Source of the DNA: an uncultured Bilophila sp.
Lineage (GTDB): Bacteria > Desulfobacterota > Desulfovibrionia > Desulfovibrionales > Desulfovibrionaceae
Direction of reading: 5' to 3'
Assembly: GCA_910585945.1 (NCBI GenBank)
Contig: CAJUHZ010000069.1
Span: 1 to 7,454, forward strand
DNA: 7,454 nucleotides
A program made the translations under genes and the position numbers. Shown one piece after another: positions 1-6,366 of this stretch. The notes beneath the pieces were generated by a model. The model saw nothing but the letters and a program-made list of their open reading frames with translations, made no database searches and was not told the origin of the DNA. Position 1 is the stretch's first letter; each line of letters begins with the position of its first letter.

Positions 1-54
1 AAACCTGACAGGGATCACTAACTTATCCTTGGTATCGTGAAGGGGGGACGGTCA
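1..54 (-). repeat. 54-bp terminal inverted repeat, left copy; probable insertion-sequence tip
   Basis: Bases 1-54 are the exact reverse complement of 7401-7454; the match ends at base 55 (C here, T in the complement of base 7400). Read outward on the - strand, the repeat begins TGACCGTCCCCCC, so its inner border is ...CA on the + strand, the TG/CA terminus typical of IS3-family and some other insertion sequences. No transposase is visible because the window stops inside the repeat. The IS assignment is inference: it rests on the TG/CA border and on both neighbouring genes changing exactly there. Alternatives are a recombination site of an invertible segment or the ends of a linear assembly path. 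Confidence 0.93.
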
Positions 55-807
55 CTCAGGCTCTCACAACTGGCGGCCTTTTCCCTGTATTGTCTGCTGA
101 CGCTTGTCAGCGCGGCCCACGCCGGAACGCCCATGTCTGACCGGCTGGCCGTGCAAGCTGGCGTCAAAACCGAGATCGCCAAAGACCTGGTATCTCCTTA
201 CGCCCCGCACGAAAGTCTCTCCGGCAGAACCTGCCTGGACGGCAGGCCGGTGGACGGTTTTCAGGGCGACATCCTTGAATACTGGTCGAATCTCGAATGT
301 CCGTACTGCGGCATTCAGGAACCGCTTCAGGCGCAACGGGACAATCCCGGTCTGTGCATCGTCGTGCGGCATATTCCCTCGGACGAATACGGCGAATCGC
401 TGAAAAAGGCTCTGGCCTATGAGGCGTTGCGCGGCTTTTCCGCCAATGCGGCGCATCGCTTCTGGGATGCCGTTCTGCCAAGGACTGCGCTCGGCATTCC
501 GGTTCCGTATGAAGCGGCATTGCAGACCGCACTTCAGGAAGCGGCCATTGCGCCGGAAGCCTTTGCGGACGCCCTGCAAGCTGTCGCGCCTCTGGTGAGC
601 GCGGATATTGTTGCCGCGCAATCGCGCATCACGTCCACGCCCACATGGATTCTCAGCGGCATCCGCTTTCCGGCCTGCGATTTCAAGGCTGGAGAACTGC
701 CCACGGCTCTGGAGCTTTCCCGGAAAGTCCGCTCTGGAGATACGGACGCTCAGGAGCGCGTGGCGGGGATCATCACGCGCGGCCTGCTGAATGAAACGCT
801 TTTGTAG
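37..807 (+). CDS. Exported DsbA-like thioredoxin-fold protein, 5' end replaced by the terminal repeat
   Basis: Predicted periplasmic thiol-disulfide oxidoreductase of 256 residues. Residues 7-29 form a hydrophobic signal segment ending A-H-A, with a likely cleavage before G30. The redox site is C88-P-Y-C91, preceded by a beta-strand (ILEYWSNLE). The cis-proline loop is T-P202-T-W, at the usual distance in DsbA/DsbG-type folds with an inserted helical domain (about 115-190). Further cysteines are C66, C107 and one near the C-terminus. Such proteins on conjugative elements often help fold transfer-apparatus proteins; that role here is inference, since no transfer gene is in view. The GTG start and codons 1-6 lie in the 54-bp repeat and no convincing Shine-Dalgarno sequence precedes them, so the native start is probably lost. 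ATG at 133 would drop the signal peptide. Expression is uncertain; the fold is well supported. Confidence 0.85.
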   Translation: MKGGRSLRLSQLAAFSLYCLLTLVSAAHAGTPMSDRLAVQAGVKTEIAKDLVSPYAPHESLSGRTCLDGRPVDGFQGDILEYWSNLECPYCGIQEPLQAQRDNPGLCIVVRHIPSDEYGESLKKALAYEALRGFSANAAHRFWDAVLPRTALGIPVPYEAALQTALQEAAIAPEAFADALQAVAPLVSADIVAAQSRITSTPTWILSGIRFPACDFKAGELPTALELSRKVRSGDTDAQERVAGIITRGLLNETLL

Positions 808-825
808 CCGGAGAAGAAAAGATGC

Positions 826-854
826 TTGACCTTTTGCCGAAGCTCTTCTATCTT
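826..854 (+). promoter_or_regulatory. Sigma70-like promoter for the AbrB-like gene and probably the methylase-helicase
   Basis: A -35 element TTGACC (826-831, 5 of 6 consensus) is followed by 17 bp and a -10 element TATCTT (849-854, 4 of 6). Transcription would start near 861, giving a leader of about 38 nt before the AbrB-like ATG. The -10 element overlaps the dyad at 851-882. The promoter is predicted from consensus only. Confidence 0.55.
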
Positions 855-882
855 ACTTTCAAGAATACACTTGAAAATAAGA
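851..882. promoter_or_regulatory. Imperfect palindrome over the -10/+1 region; candidate operator
   Basis: The arms TTTCAAG (857-863) and CTTGAAA (870-876) are perfect inverted repeats around a 6-bp AT-rich spacer. Beyond one mismatched pair (856/877) the symmetry continues as TCTTA (851-855) and TAAGA (878-882), so 12 of 13 pairs match. Placed across the probable -10 element and transcription start and just upstream of a gene for an AbrB-fold DNA-binding protein, it fits an autoregulatory operator. The dyad is seen directly; binding by the AbrB-like protein is inferred. Confidence 0.6.
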
Positions 883-898
883 AACAAGGAGAACAGGC

Positions 899-1072
899 AT
901 GGAACTGGCCAAGCTCACCTCGCGCTGCCAACTCACGCTCCCCCGCGAAGTCCGGCAAAAGCTCGGCGTCAAGGAAGGGGACAAGGTTGTCTTCTATGAA
1001 CATGACGGGCGAATGGTCATTGATAACGCCGAAAAGCTGAAACTCGCCCAAACGGAACACAATGACGGGTAG
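899..1072 (+). CDS. AbrB/MazE-family DNA-binding protein, small
   Basis: A 57-residue protein consisting almost entirely of one SpoVT/AbrB swapped-hairpin domain. The signature is LTSRCQLTLPREVRQKLGV (residues 6-24) followed by KEGDKVVFYEHDGRMVI (25-41), matching the family pattern of a TxxxQxTLPxxVRxxLGxxxGD core. Members dimerise and bind DNA as transition-state regulators or as antitoxins that repress their own operons. The start is well defined: AAGGAG at 886-891 lies 7 nt before the ATG. No toxin ORF (PIN or MazF) follows; the next gene starts 48 nt after its stop and is the methylase-helicase, so it probably acts as a local repressor of this operon. An out-of-frame ORF from 822 overlaps it but shows no domain. 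Confidence 0.9.
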   Translation: MELAKLTSRCQLTLPREVRQKLGVKEGDKVVFYEHDGRMVIDNAEKLKLAQTEHNDG

Positions 1073-1120
1073 CCCGCCTTCGCGCCGCCTGCCTGTCTTT
1101 TGATATAAGGATGGGAACGC

Positions 1121-4100
1121 ATGGCCAGACGGCGCAAGCAGACAAACGATCCTCGCCAGTTGTCGCTGTTCGACGTAATGGCGAACCAGATCGAGGAAAT
1201 ACGGGCGGAAAACATTCAGGACGACATGCGGGAGGAAGGTCTCCCCGAAGTCGTCCCCCCTGCAACGGAAGAACAAGCGGTTCCTTCGGAGCCGGAACAG
1301 CATCAGGAGTTTTCCTTTCCGACAAACGACAAGCCGGAAAGAACGCTCCTCGGCCTCAACGGCAACGGCGAATCCGTGTATGAAATGCGCGACGGTTCGC
1401 GTATGCACAGTCGCAATCCTGAAATCATGCAGTTCCTTGACGGTGAAAAGAGAACGCCCGAAAAGCTGTTTGAGGCCGGAGCGGACGAGTATCTGACCGT
1501 ACAGGAAATTCACCATTTCACTCATACCCTTCCCTGGGAGGCGCAACATGCTCGACAGACAAACCTGTCCGCTGGAAATCGCAAGAAAGGTTCTCAAGCC
1601 CGAAACCATCAACGACGTTCGCAGCGGGGGCTACACGCTCCGGGGTTACTCGATTTTGGATCGCTGGGCGCTGAACAGCCCGGAAGAGTTGAAGAAACTG
1701 GAAGCGATGGGGCACTTCGACTTCGACCTGAAGCTGTACGGCCAGCAGCAGACGGAGGCGCGGGCGTTGAGCAGCGAGACAGCCCGGCAGGCGAGTCTGC
1801 GCGGGATGTCGGACTCCGAGATATTGCAGAGCATGGGCATCGACACGAGCCTGAGAATTACCGAATAAGTTCTGAAGACCGGCTGGGCGTTGGCGGCGCG
1901 AAAACAAAATATGCGGATAACGTCGCCGCCATACGCCTCCTGCAACAGCTTCAGGCAAACGGCGCGAAGGCGGCCACCCCGGAAGAACAGAAAATCCTTG
2001 TCCGCTATGTGGGCTGGGGTGGCCTGCCGCAGGTCTTTGACCCCAAAAACGAACAGTGGGCCGCCGAATACCGGGAAATGCAGGGTCTGCTTGCCCCGGA
2101 TATCTACGCCGCCGCCCGCCGTTCCACGCAGGATGCCCACTACACTTCGGAAGCCGTCATCCGGAGCATGTATCAGGGACTTTCCCGCCTCGGCCTTGGC
2201 ACAGGGGAGCCGCTCCGCATTCTGGAACCCTCGGCGGGTATCGGCAATTTCATCGGCCTTTGTCCCGAACAGTTCAACGCGGACTTTCTTGCCGTCGAAC
2301 TCGACCCCACGACCTCATCCATCGCGCAATACCTCTACCCCAAAGCGAAGCACCTCAACACCGGCTTCCAGAACAGCCTGTTGCGGGCTGATGACTTGGA
2401 TGCCGTAGTCGGCAATCCACCCTTCGGCAATCAATCATTGTATGACCCGGACTTTCCCGAACTGCGGAAATTCTCTATTCACAACTATTTCCTCGCCAAG
2501 TCCATCAGTCTGCTGCGGGAAGGCGGCGTCGCGGCCTTTGTGGTCAGCCGTTTCTTCCTGGATGCCGCCGACTCCACGGCGCGTGAGCATATCGCGGGGC
2601 AGGCCGACCTGCTTGGCGCTATCCGCCTGCCGTTTACAGCCTTCCGTCAGAACGCGCTCACGGATGTCACGGCAGACATCGTGTTTTTCCAGCGCCATAA
2701 CGGCGAGAACAAGCGAAGCCGGGATTGGGTCACAACAGGCTCGGACGTTGTGGACGACCTCAAACACGGCGGTTCACGCCAGGCCGTCATCAACAACTAC
2801 TTTCTCCAGAATCCCGGCCAGATTATCGGCAGAATGGTCTTTGACGGCGGCATGTATGAGGGCGCGTTGTCCTGCGTCAGCGGCACGCCTCCGGGGGAAC
2901 TCGGCCCGGAAATCGTCAAACGCCTTGAGGCGCTCCCGGCAGACTGCTTCGTGCCGCGCGAGGAAAGCCCGCTCAATACGGAAGTCAGGGTACGCAACGC
3001 CGACTTCCTCCGCAGCCCGTATTTCCAGGCGCTGAAGAACGGCGCGTTGTGCGTGGAGCCGCAAAGCCGGAAGATCGTCTTCAAGGTCGCGTCCGCCTTT
3101 GGCGAAAGCGATTACGACCTGCTGTCGGTCAAAAACGAAACCGCGCGCCTGCGTCTGGCGGGCATGATTCAGATTCGGGACACGTTGCGCGAATTGCTCA
3201 ACGAGGAAAAGAGCGATGGCGACGAAAGCCGGATGACTTCGTTACGCATCCGCCTCAACAGTCAGTATGACGCTTTCGTCAAAAAATATGGCCACCTCAA
3301 TTCACAGACCAATCGCGGTCTGATGCGGGATGACCCGGAACACAGCCTGCTGGAATCGCTGGAAGCCGACTACGACAAGGGACTGTCGCCGGAAACGGCC
3401 CGCAAGCATGGCGGAACCGCCCGTCCCGCCTCGGCCAAAAAGGCCGCGATTTTCCGGCAACGGGTGCTCAAGCCCGCACAGGTGGCGGAAACGGCGGAAA
3501 ACGCCAGAGACGCCCTGCTCATTGCCCTGCGGGAAAACGGCAGGGTGGATTTCAGCCGCATGGCGCAACTCCTGCGTCGTCCGGCGGAAGACATTCAGGC
3601 GGAATTGCGCGACCAGGGGCAGATTTTTCTGAATCCGTCCACTGAGGAATGGGAAATCCGCGACAAATACCTGACCGGCAACGTGCGGGCCAAACTGGCG
3701 CGGGCACAGGCCGCTGCGGAATCCGATCCGCGTTTCGCGCCCAATGTGGAAGCCCTGGCCGCCGTCATGCCGCCGGACATCGAGGCTGTGGACATCGGCA
3801 TCAAATTCGGCTCGGCATGGATTCCGGCGCAGGTCATCTCGGACTTTGTGGAACATCTGCACGGCGGCAAGGGAACGCAGGAGATAAGCTATCTGCCCAC
3901 GCTCGGACGCTGGCTTGCGAAAGTGAGCATCTGGGATATGGCCATAAATGACAGTGTATGGGGCATTCCCGAATATCCGGCGGAAAAAATTCTTGAATCC
4001 CTGCTCATCAATCGTCCTATCAAGGTGGAAAAAGACAGCGGCCAGCATGATGAGAACGGAAAACCCATCATGGTCATTGACCAGGAACTGACAGCCGCCG

Positions 4101-6157
4101 CCATGCAGAAGGCCGAAGAAATCAAGCAGGCGTTTCTGGATTGGGTGTGGACGGATGATGAGCGGCGGGACATGCTTACAAAGCTCTACAACGAGCGGTT
4201 CAATACCAACGTGCCGCCGCAGTATGACGGCTCGCATCTTGAACTTGTCAACGCATCCGAAGCTGTCAAACTGCGTCCGCACCAGAAAAATGCTGTGTGG
4301 CGGGCCATTCAGGAAGGAACCTGTCTGTTCGATCACGTTGTTGGCGCGGGCAAGACGCTGGCCTGCGTGGCTACCGTCATGGAATCAAAGCGCATGGGAT
4401 TTCTTTCCAAGCCAATGATTGTTGTACCTAACCACTTGTTGCACCAGTGGCGTGATGAATTTTACAAATTGTATCCTGACGCAAATATTCTTGTGGCTGA
4501 CAAGACGGATTTCACCAAACAGAACAGGCAACGACTCTTTGCCAAAATCGCCACCGGCGATTGGGATGCCGTCATTGTGGCACACAGTTCATTCCGTAAA
4601 ATCGACATGCCGCGTGATGTGCAGGAAGAAATTCTCCAGGAACAGATTGATATGGTGATAGACGCCATTGCCGCTTCCAAGGAAGCGGCGGGCGGCCGCG
4701 CCACTGTCAAGCAACTGGAAAAACAGCGGGAGAAGATGGAAACACGCTATGCCGAACTGGTGGCCTCGGCAGGCAAGAAAGACGAAAACGTGGACTTTTC
4801 GGATTTGGGCGTGGATGCGCTCTTTGTGGATGAAAGCCACGAGTTCAAGAATCTCGCCTTTCAGACCACGATGAATGTTTCCGGCCTGGGGAACATCACC
4901 GGTTCCGCCAAGGCGCTCGACCTGTTCATCAAGTGCCGCTATCTGCAACGCAAGAACAATGGCCGTGGCGTATACTTCATGACCGGGACGCCCATCAGCA
5001 ATACCATCGCTGAAGTCTATACCCTGCAACGCTATATGCAGTATGAGGAACTGAAAAACAAGGACATTGAATTTTTCGACGCCTGGGCTTCCACATTTGG
5101 ACAAGTCACAAACGGATGGGAGTTGGACGCTACGGGGGTAAACTACAAGTTGAAAAGCCGCTTCGCCAAGTTTCAGAACGTGCCGGAGTTGCTCTCCATG
5201 TACCGTACCTTTGCCGATGTCGTGACCAGGAACGATCTGGACGACCAGGCGAAGCAGGCCGGGGAGCGGCCTTTGACGCCGCCGGTTGAGGGGGGAAAAC
5301 CATTCAATGACGTGGTGGAACGCTCCGACGATCAGGCTGCGTTTATGGACAAGATCATCTTGCGCATGGAGAACCTGCCCAGAGACCCGCGCATCGACAA
5401 CCCGCTCAAGATCACCAATGACGCACGGAAGGCCGGGCTGGATTTCCGGCTCATCAAGCCAACCGCTGATGACTTTGAAGGGTCAAAGCTCAATACGGCA
5501 GTCGAGCGGATATACGACATCTGGCGCGATACCTCCACCGACAAGGGAACGCAGCTTGTCTTCTGCGACCTGTCCACGCCCAAGGGCGGCAAGGGGGCCA
5601 TGCCCAAAGCCGCCGATTTGTCGGAGCCGGGAACTGAAACCTCTGATGACGCGGAAGATTCCGAGCGGATGGAAGCGGATGACGACAGCGGCGAAGATCC
5701 GACCGTGGCCTCGGACATGGATGCCGTCATCGCGCTCTCGTCCGGCAATTTCTCCGTGTATGACGATATGCGGAAAAAGCTGATGGAACGCGGGATTCCC
5801 GCCGAGGAAATCGCCTTTATCCATGATGCCAACACGGATATACGAAAAGCAAAACTGTTCAGTGATATGAACGCCGGACGCGTTCGTATCCTGCTCGGCT
5901 CAACCGCAAAGATGGGCGCGGGCATGAATGTGCAGAAACGTCTTGTGGCCGCGCATCATCTGGATGCGCCGTGGCGACCGTCTGATCTGGAGCAACGCAA
6001 TGGACGCATTATCCGTCAGGGGAATATGTTCTACGAGCGCGATCCCGATACATTCTCTGTACAGATATACAATTACGCCACAAAACAGACGTATGACGCG
6101 CGGATGTGGCAGACTATTGAGGTATTCATGAATCCAACCAAGTCTATATTGTTTTGA
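1121..6157 (+). CDS. Large fused N6-adenine methyltransferase-like / SNF2-DEAD-type helicase, DarB-like, C-terminally truncated
   Basis: A 1678-residue cytoplasmic protein. The N-terminal part (1-142) begins with basic residues and QLSLFD and is otherwise unrecognised. The methyltransferase half starts near E245-N-Y-R-I, with Y296-V-G-W-G-G, SAM-binding motif I E369-P-S-A-G-I-G-N-F377, acidic motif II VELDPTT, and catalytic N432-P-P-F. After a long middle region comes an SF2 helicase: LRPHQ at 1051-1055, Walker A G1075-A-G-K-T1079, D1237-E-S-H1240, T1288-G-T-P, then GSTAKMGAG (1593-1601) and Q1625-R-N-G-R-I-I-R-Q-G. A family-atypical acidic insert fills about 1488-1544. The family consensus continues past WQTIE (ending 1667), but here 11 unrelated residues and a stop follow, so the C-terminus is lost. 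The start has AAGGA at 1107-1111, 9 nt upstream. In phage P1 the related DarB protects DNA from type I restriction; that role is only possible here. Residues 143-249 are encoded opposite a nested ORF and have poor codon bias. Confidence 0.9.
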   Translation: MARRRKQTNDPRQLSLFDVMANQIEEIRAENIQDDMREEGLPEVVPPATEEQAVPSEPEQHQEFSFPTNDKPERTLLGLNGNGESVYEMRDGSRMHSRNPEIMQFLDGEKRTPEKLFEAGADEYLTVQEIHHFTHTLPWEAQHARQTNLSAGNRKKGSQARNHQRRSQRGLHAPGLLDFGSLGAEQPGRVEETGSDGALRLRPEAVRPAADGGAGVEQRDSPAGESARDVGLRDIAEHGHRHEPENYRISSEDRLGVGGAKTKYADNVAAIRLLQQLQANGAKAATPEEQKILVRYVGWGGLPQVFDPKNEQWAAEYREMQGLLAPDIYAAARRSTQDAHYTSEAVIRSMYQGLSRLGLGTGEPLRILEPSAGIGNFIGLCPEQFNADFLAVELDPTTSSIAQYLYPKAKHLNTGFQNSLLRADDLDAVVGNPPFGNQSLYDPDFPELRKFSIHNYFLAKSISLLREGGVAAFVVSRFFLDAADSTAREHIAGQADLLGAIRLPFTAFRQNALTDVTADIVFFQRHNGENKRSRDWVTTGSDVVDDLKHGGSRQAVINNYFLQNPGQIIGRMVFDGGMYEGALSCVSGTPPGELGPEIVKRLEALPADCFVPREESPLNTEVRVRNADFLRSPYFQALKNGALCVEPQSRKIVFKVASAFGESDYDLLSVKNETARLRLAGMIQIRDTLRELLNEEKSDGDESRMTSLRIRLNSQYDAFVKKYGHLNSQTNRGLMRDDPEHSLLESLEADYDKGLSPETARKHGGTARPASAKKAAIFRQRVLKPAQVAETAENARDALLIALRENGRVDFSRMAQLLRRPAEDIQAELRDQGQIFLNPSTEEWEIRDKYLTGNVRAKLARAQAAAESDPRFAPNVEALAAVMPPDIEAVDIGIKFGSAWIPAQVISDFVEHLHGGKGTQEISYLPTLGRWLAKVSIWDMAINDSVWGIPEYPAEKILESLLINRPIKVEKDSGQHDENGKPIMVIDQELTAAAMQKAEEIKQAFLDWVWTDDERRDMLTKLYNERFNTNVPPQYDGSHLELVNASEAVKLRPHQKNAVWRAIQEGTCLFDHVVGAGKTLACVATVMESKRMGFLSKPMIVVPNHLLHQWRDEFYKLYPDANILVADKTDFTKQNRQRLFAKIATGDWDAVIVAHSSFRKIDMPRDVQEEILQEQIDMVIDAIAASKEAAGGRATVKQLEKQREKMETRYAELVASAGKKDENVDFSDLGVDALFVDESHEFKNLAFQTTMNVSGLGNITGSAKALDLFIKCRYLQRKNNGRGVYFMTGTPISNTIAEVYTLQRYMQYEELKNKDIEFFDAWASTFGQVTNGWELDATGVNYKLKSRFAKFQNVPELLSMYRTFADVVTRNDLDDQAKQAGERPLTPPVEGGKPFNDVVERSDDQAAFMDKIILRMENLPRDPRIDNPLKITNDARKAGLDFRLIKPTADDFEGSKLNTAVERIYDIWRDTSTDKGTQLVFCDLSTPKGGKGAMPKAADLSEPGTETSDDAEDSERMEADDDSGEDPTVASDMDAVIALSSGNFSVYDDMRKKLMERGIPAEEIAFIHDANTDIRKAKLFSDMNAGRVRILLGSTAKMGAGMNVQKRLVAAHHLDAPWRPSDLEQRNGRIIRQGNMFYERDPDTFSVQIYNYATKQTYDARMWQTIEVFMNPTKSILF
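1548..1868 (+). CDS. Hypothetical 106-residue protein nested in another frame of the methylase-helicase
   Basis: I do not recognise this protein. It has no membrane segment or signal peptide, and is mostly polar with probable helices (PEELKKLEAMG and a Q/E/A-rich stretch around 66-90, then SDSEILQSMGI). It has its own strong ribosome binding site, GGGAGG at 1536-1541, 6 nt before the ATG. By hand count about 80% of its third codon positions are G or C, against about 43% in the helicase frame over the same bases, so this frame looks like the selected one. Its last codons overlap the E-N-Y-R-I start of the methyltransferase domain, and its stop at 1866-1868 is out of frame to it. It could be a true overlapping gene, or a formerly separate gene now read through by an open frame. 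Function unknown. Confidence 0.62.
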   Translation: MLDRQTCPLEIARKVLKPETINDVRSGGYTLRGYSILDRWALNSPEELKKLEAMGHFDFDLKLYGQQQTEARALSSETARQASLRGMSDSEILQSMGIDTSLRITE

Positions 6158-6366
6158 TTTTATTATAGAAAATTTTGGTTAGCGTGCTATAAAGTCCAAT
6201 AAGGAAAACTTGCATCAGCAAAATTTGCAGGTATAAAATGAGGTATCGCGGCCACGATACACAGAATCAATGGAAAGAATACCCACATGACGAAACAGGG
6301 TAAAGTAATTCCATGAAATCATTGGAAAACGTGATACCCACAAAACTGAACAGACGGAGCAATAGC
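6122..6366. other. AT-rich junction and integrase upstream region with short repeats
   Basis: Base composition drops sharply after 6122, where the helicase loses its family consensus. The noncoding part (6158-6366) holds three structures: a perfect 11-bp dyad GCAAAATTTGC (6218-6228); a near-palindrome GTATCG-N6-CGATAC (6243-6260); and two direct copies of ATACCCACA (6279-6287 and 6334-6342), each preceded within a few bases by TGGAAA. Such clustered sites upstream of an integrase suit arm-type integrase or excisionase binding sites and an attachment site, but none is proven. No tRNA 3' end is recognisable. TATAAA at 6232-6237 is a possible -10 with only a weak -35 (TTGCAT, 6210-6215). No terminator hairpin with a T-run follows the helicase stop. 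Confidence 0.5.

Noticed and set aside
822..1040. 72-codon ORF overlapping the AbrB-like gene in another frame
   Set aside because: It has no domain or clear ribosome binding site, and it spans the promoter/dyad. The overlapping 57-residue frame has a strong RBS and a clear AbrB signature.
848..1612. 254-codon minus-strand ORF
   Set aside because: It lies antisense to three supported genes, its translation shows no recognisable domain, and GC-rich coding DNA commonly leaves the opposite strand open.
3302..4336. 344-codon minus-strand ORF opposite the helicase
   Set aside because: It is the mirror of a well-supported coding region, has arginine/histidine-rich shadow composition and shows no motif.
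6131..6180. AACCAA...TTGGTT pair after the helicase stop, considered as a terminator
   Set aside because: The stem is 6 bp and AT-rich, the loop is over 30 nt, and no T-run follows in the right place.
31..6260. GGTATCG / CGATAC words shared by the terminal repeat and the region before int, considered as a common recombinase site
   Set aside because: The match is only about 7 bp and the flanks differ, so chance is enough to explain it.
6238..6303. 21-codon ORF upstream of the integrase, considered as a leader peptide or excisionase remnant
   Set aside because: It is very short, has only a weak AGG ribosome binding site and resembles no known family; the same bases hold the palindrome and one direct repeat.
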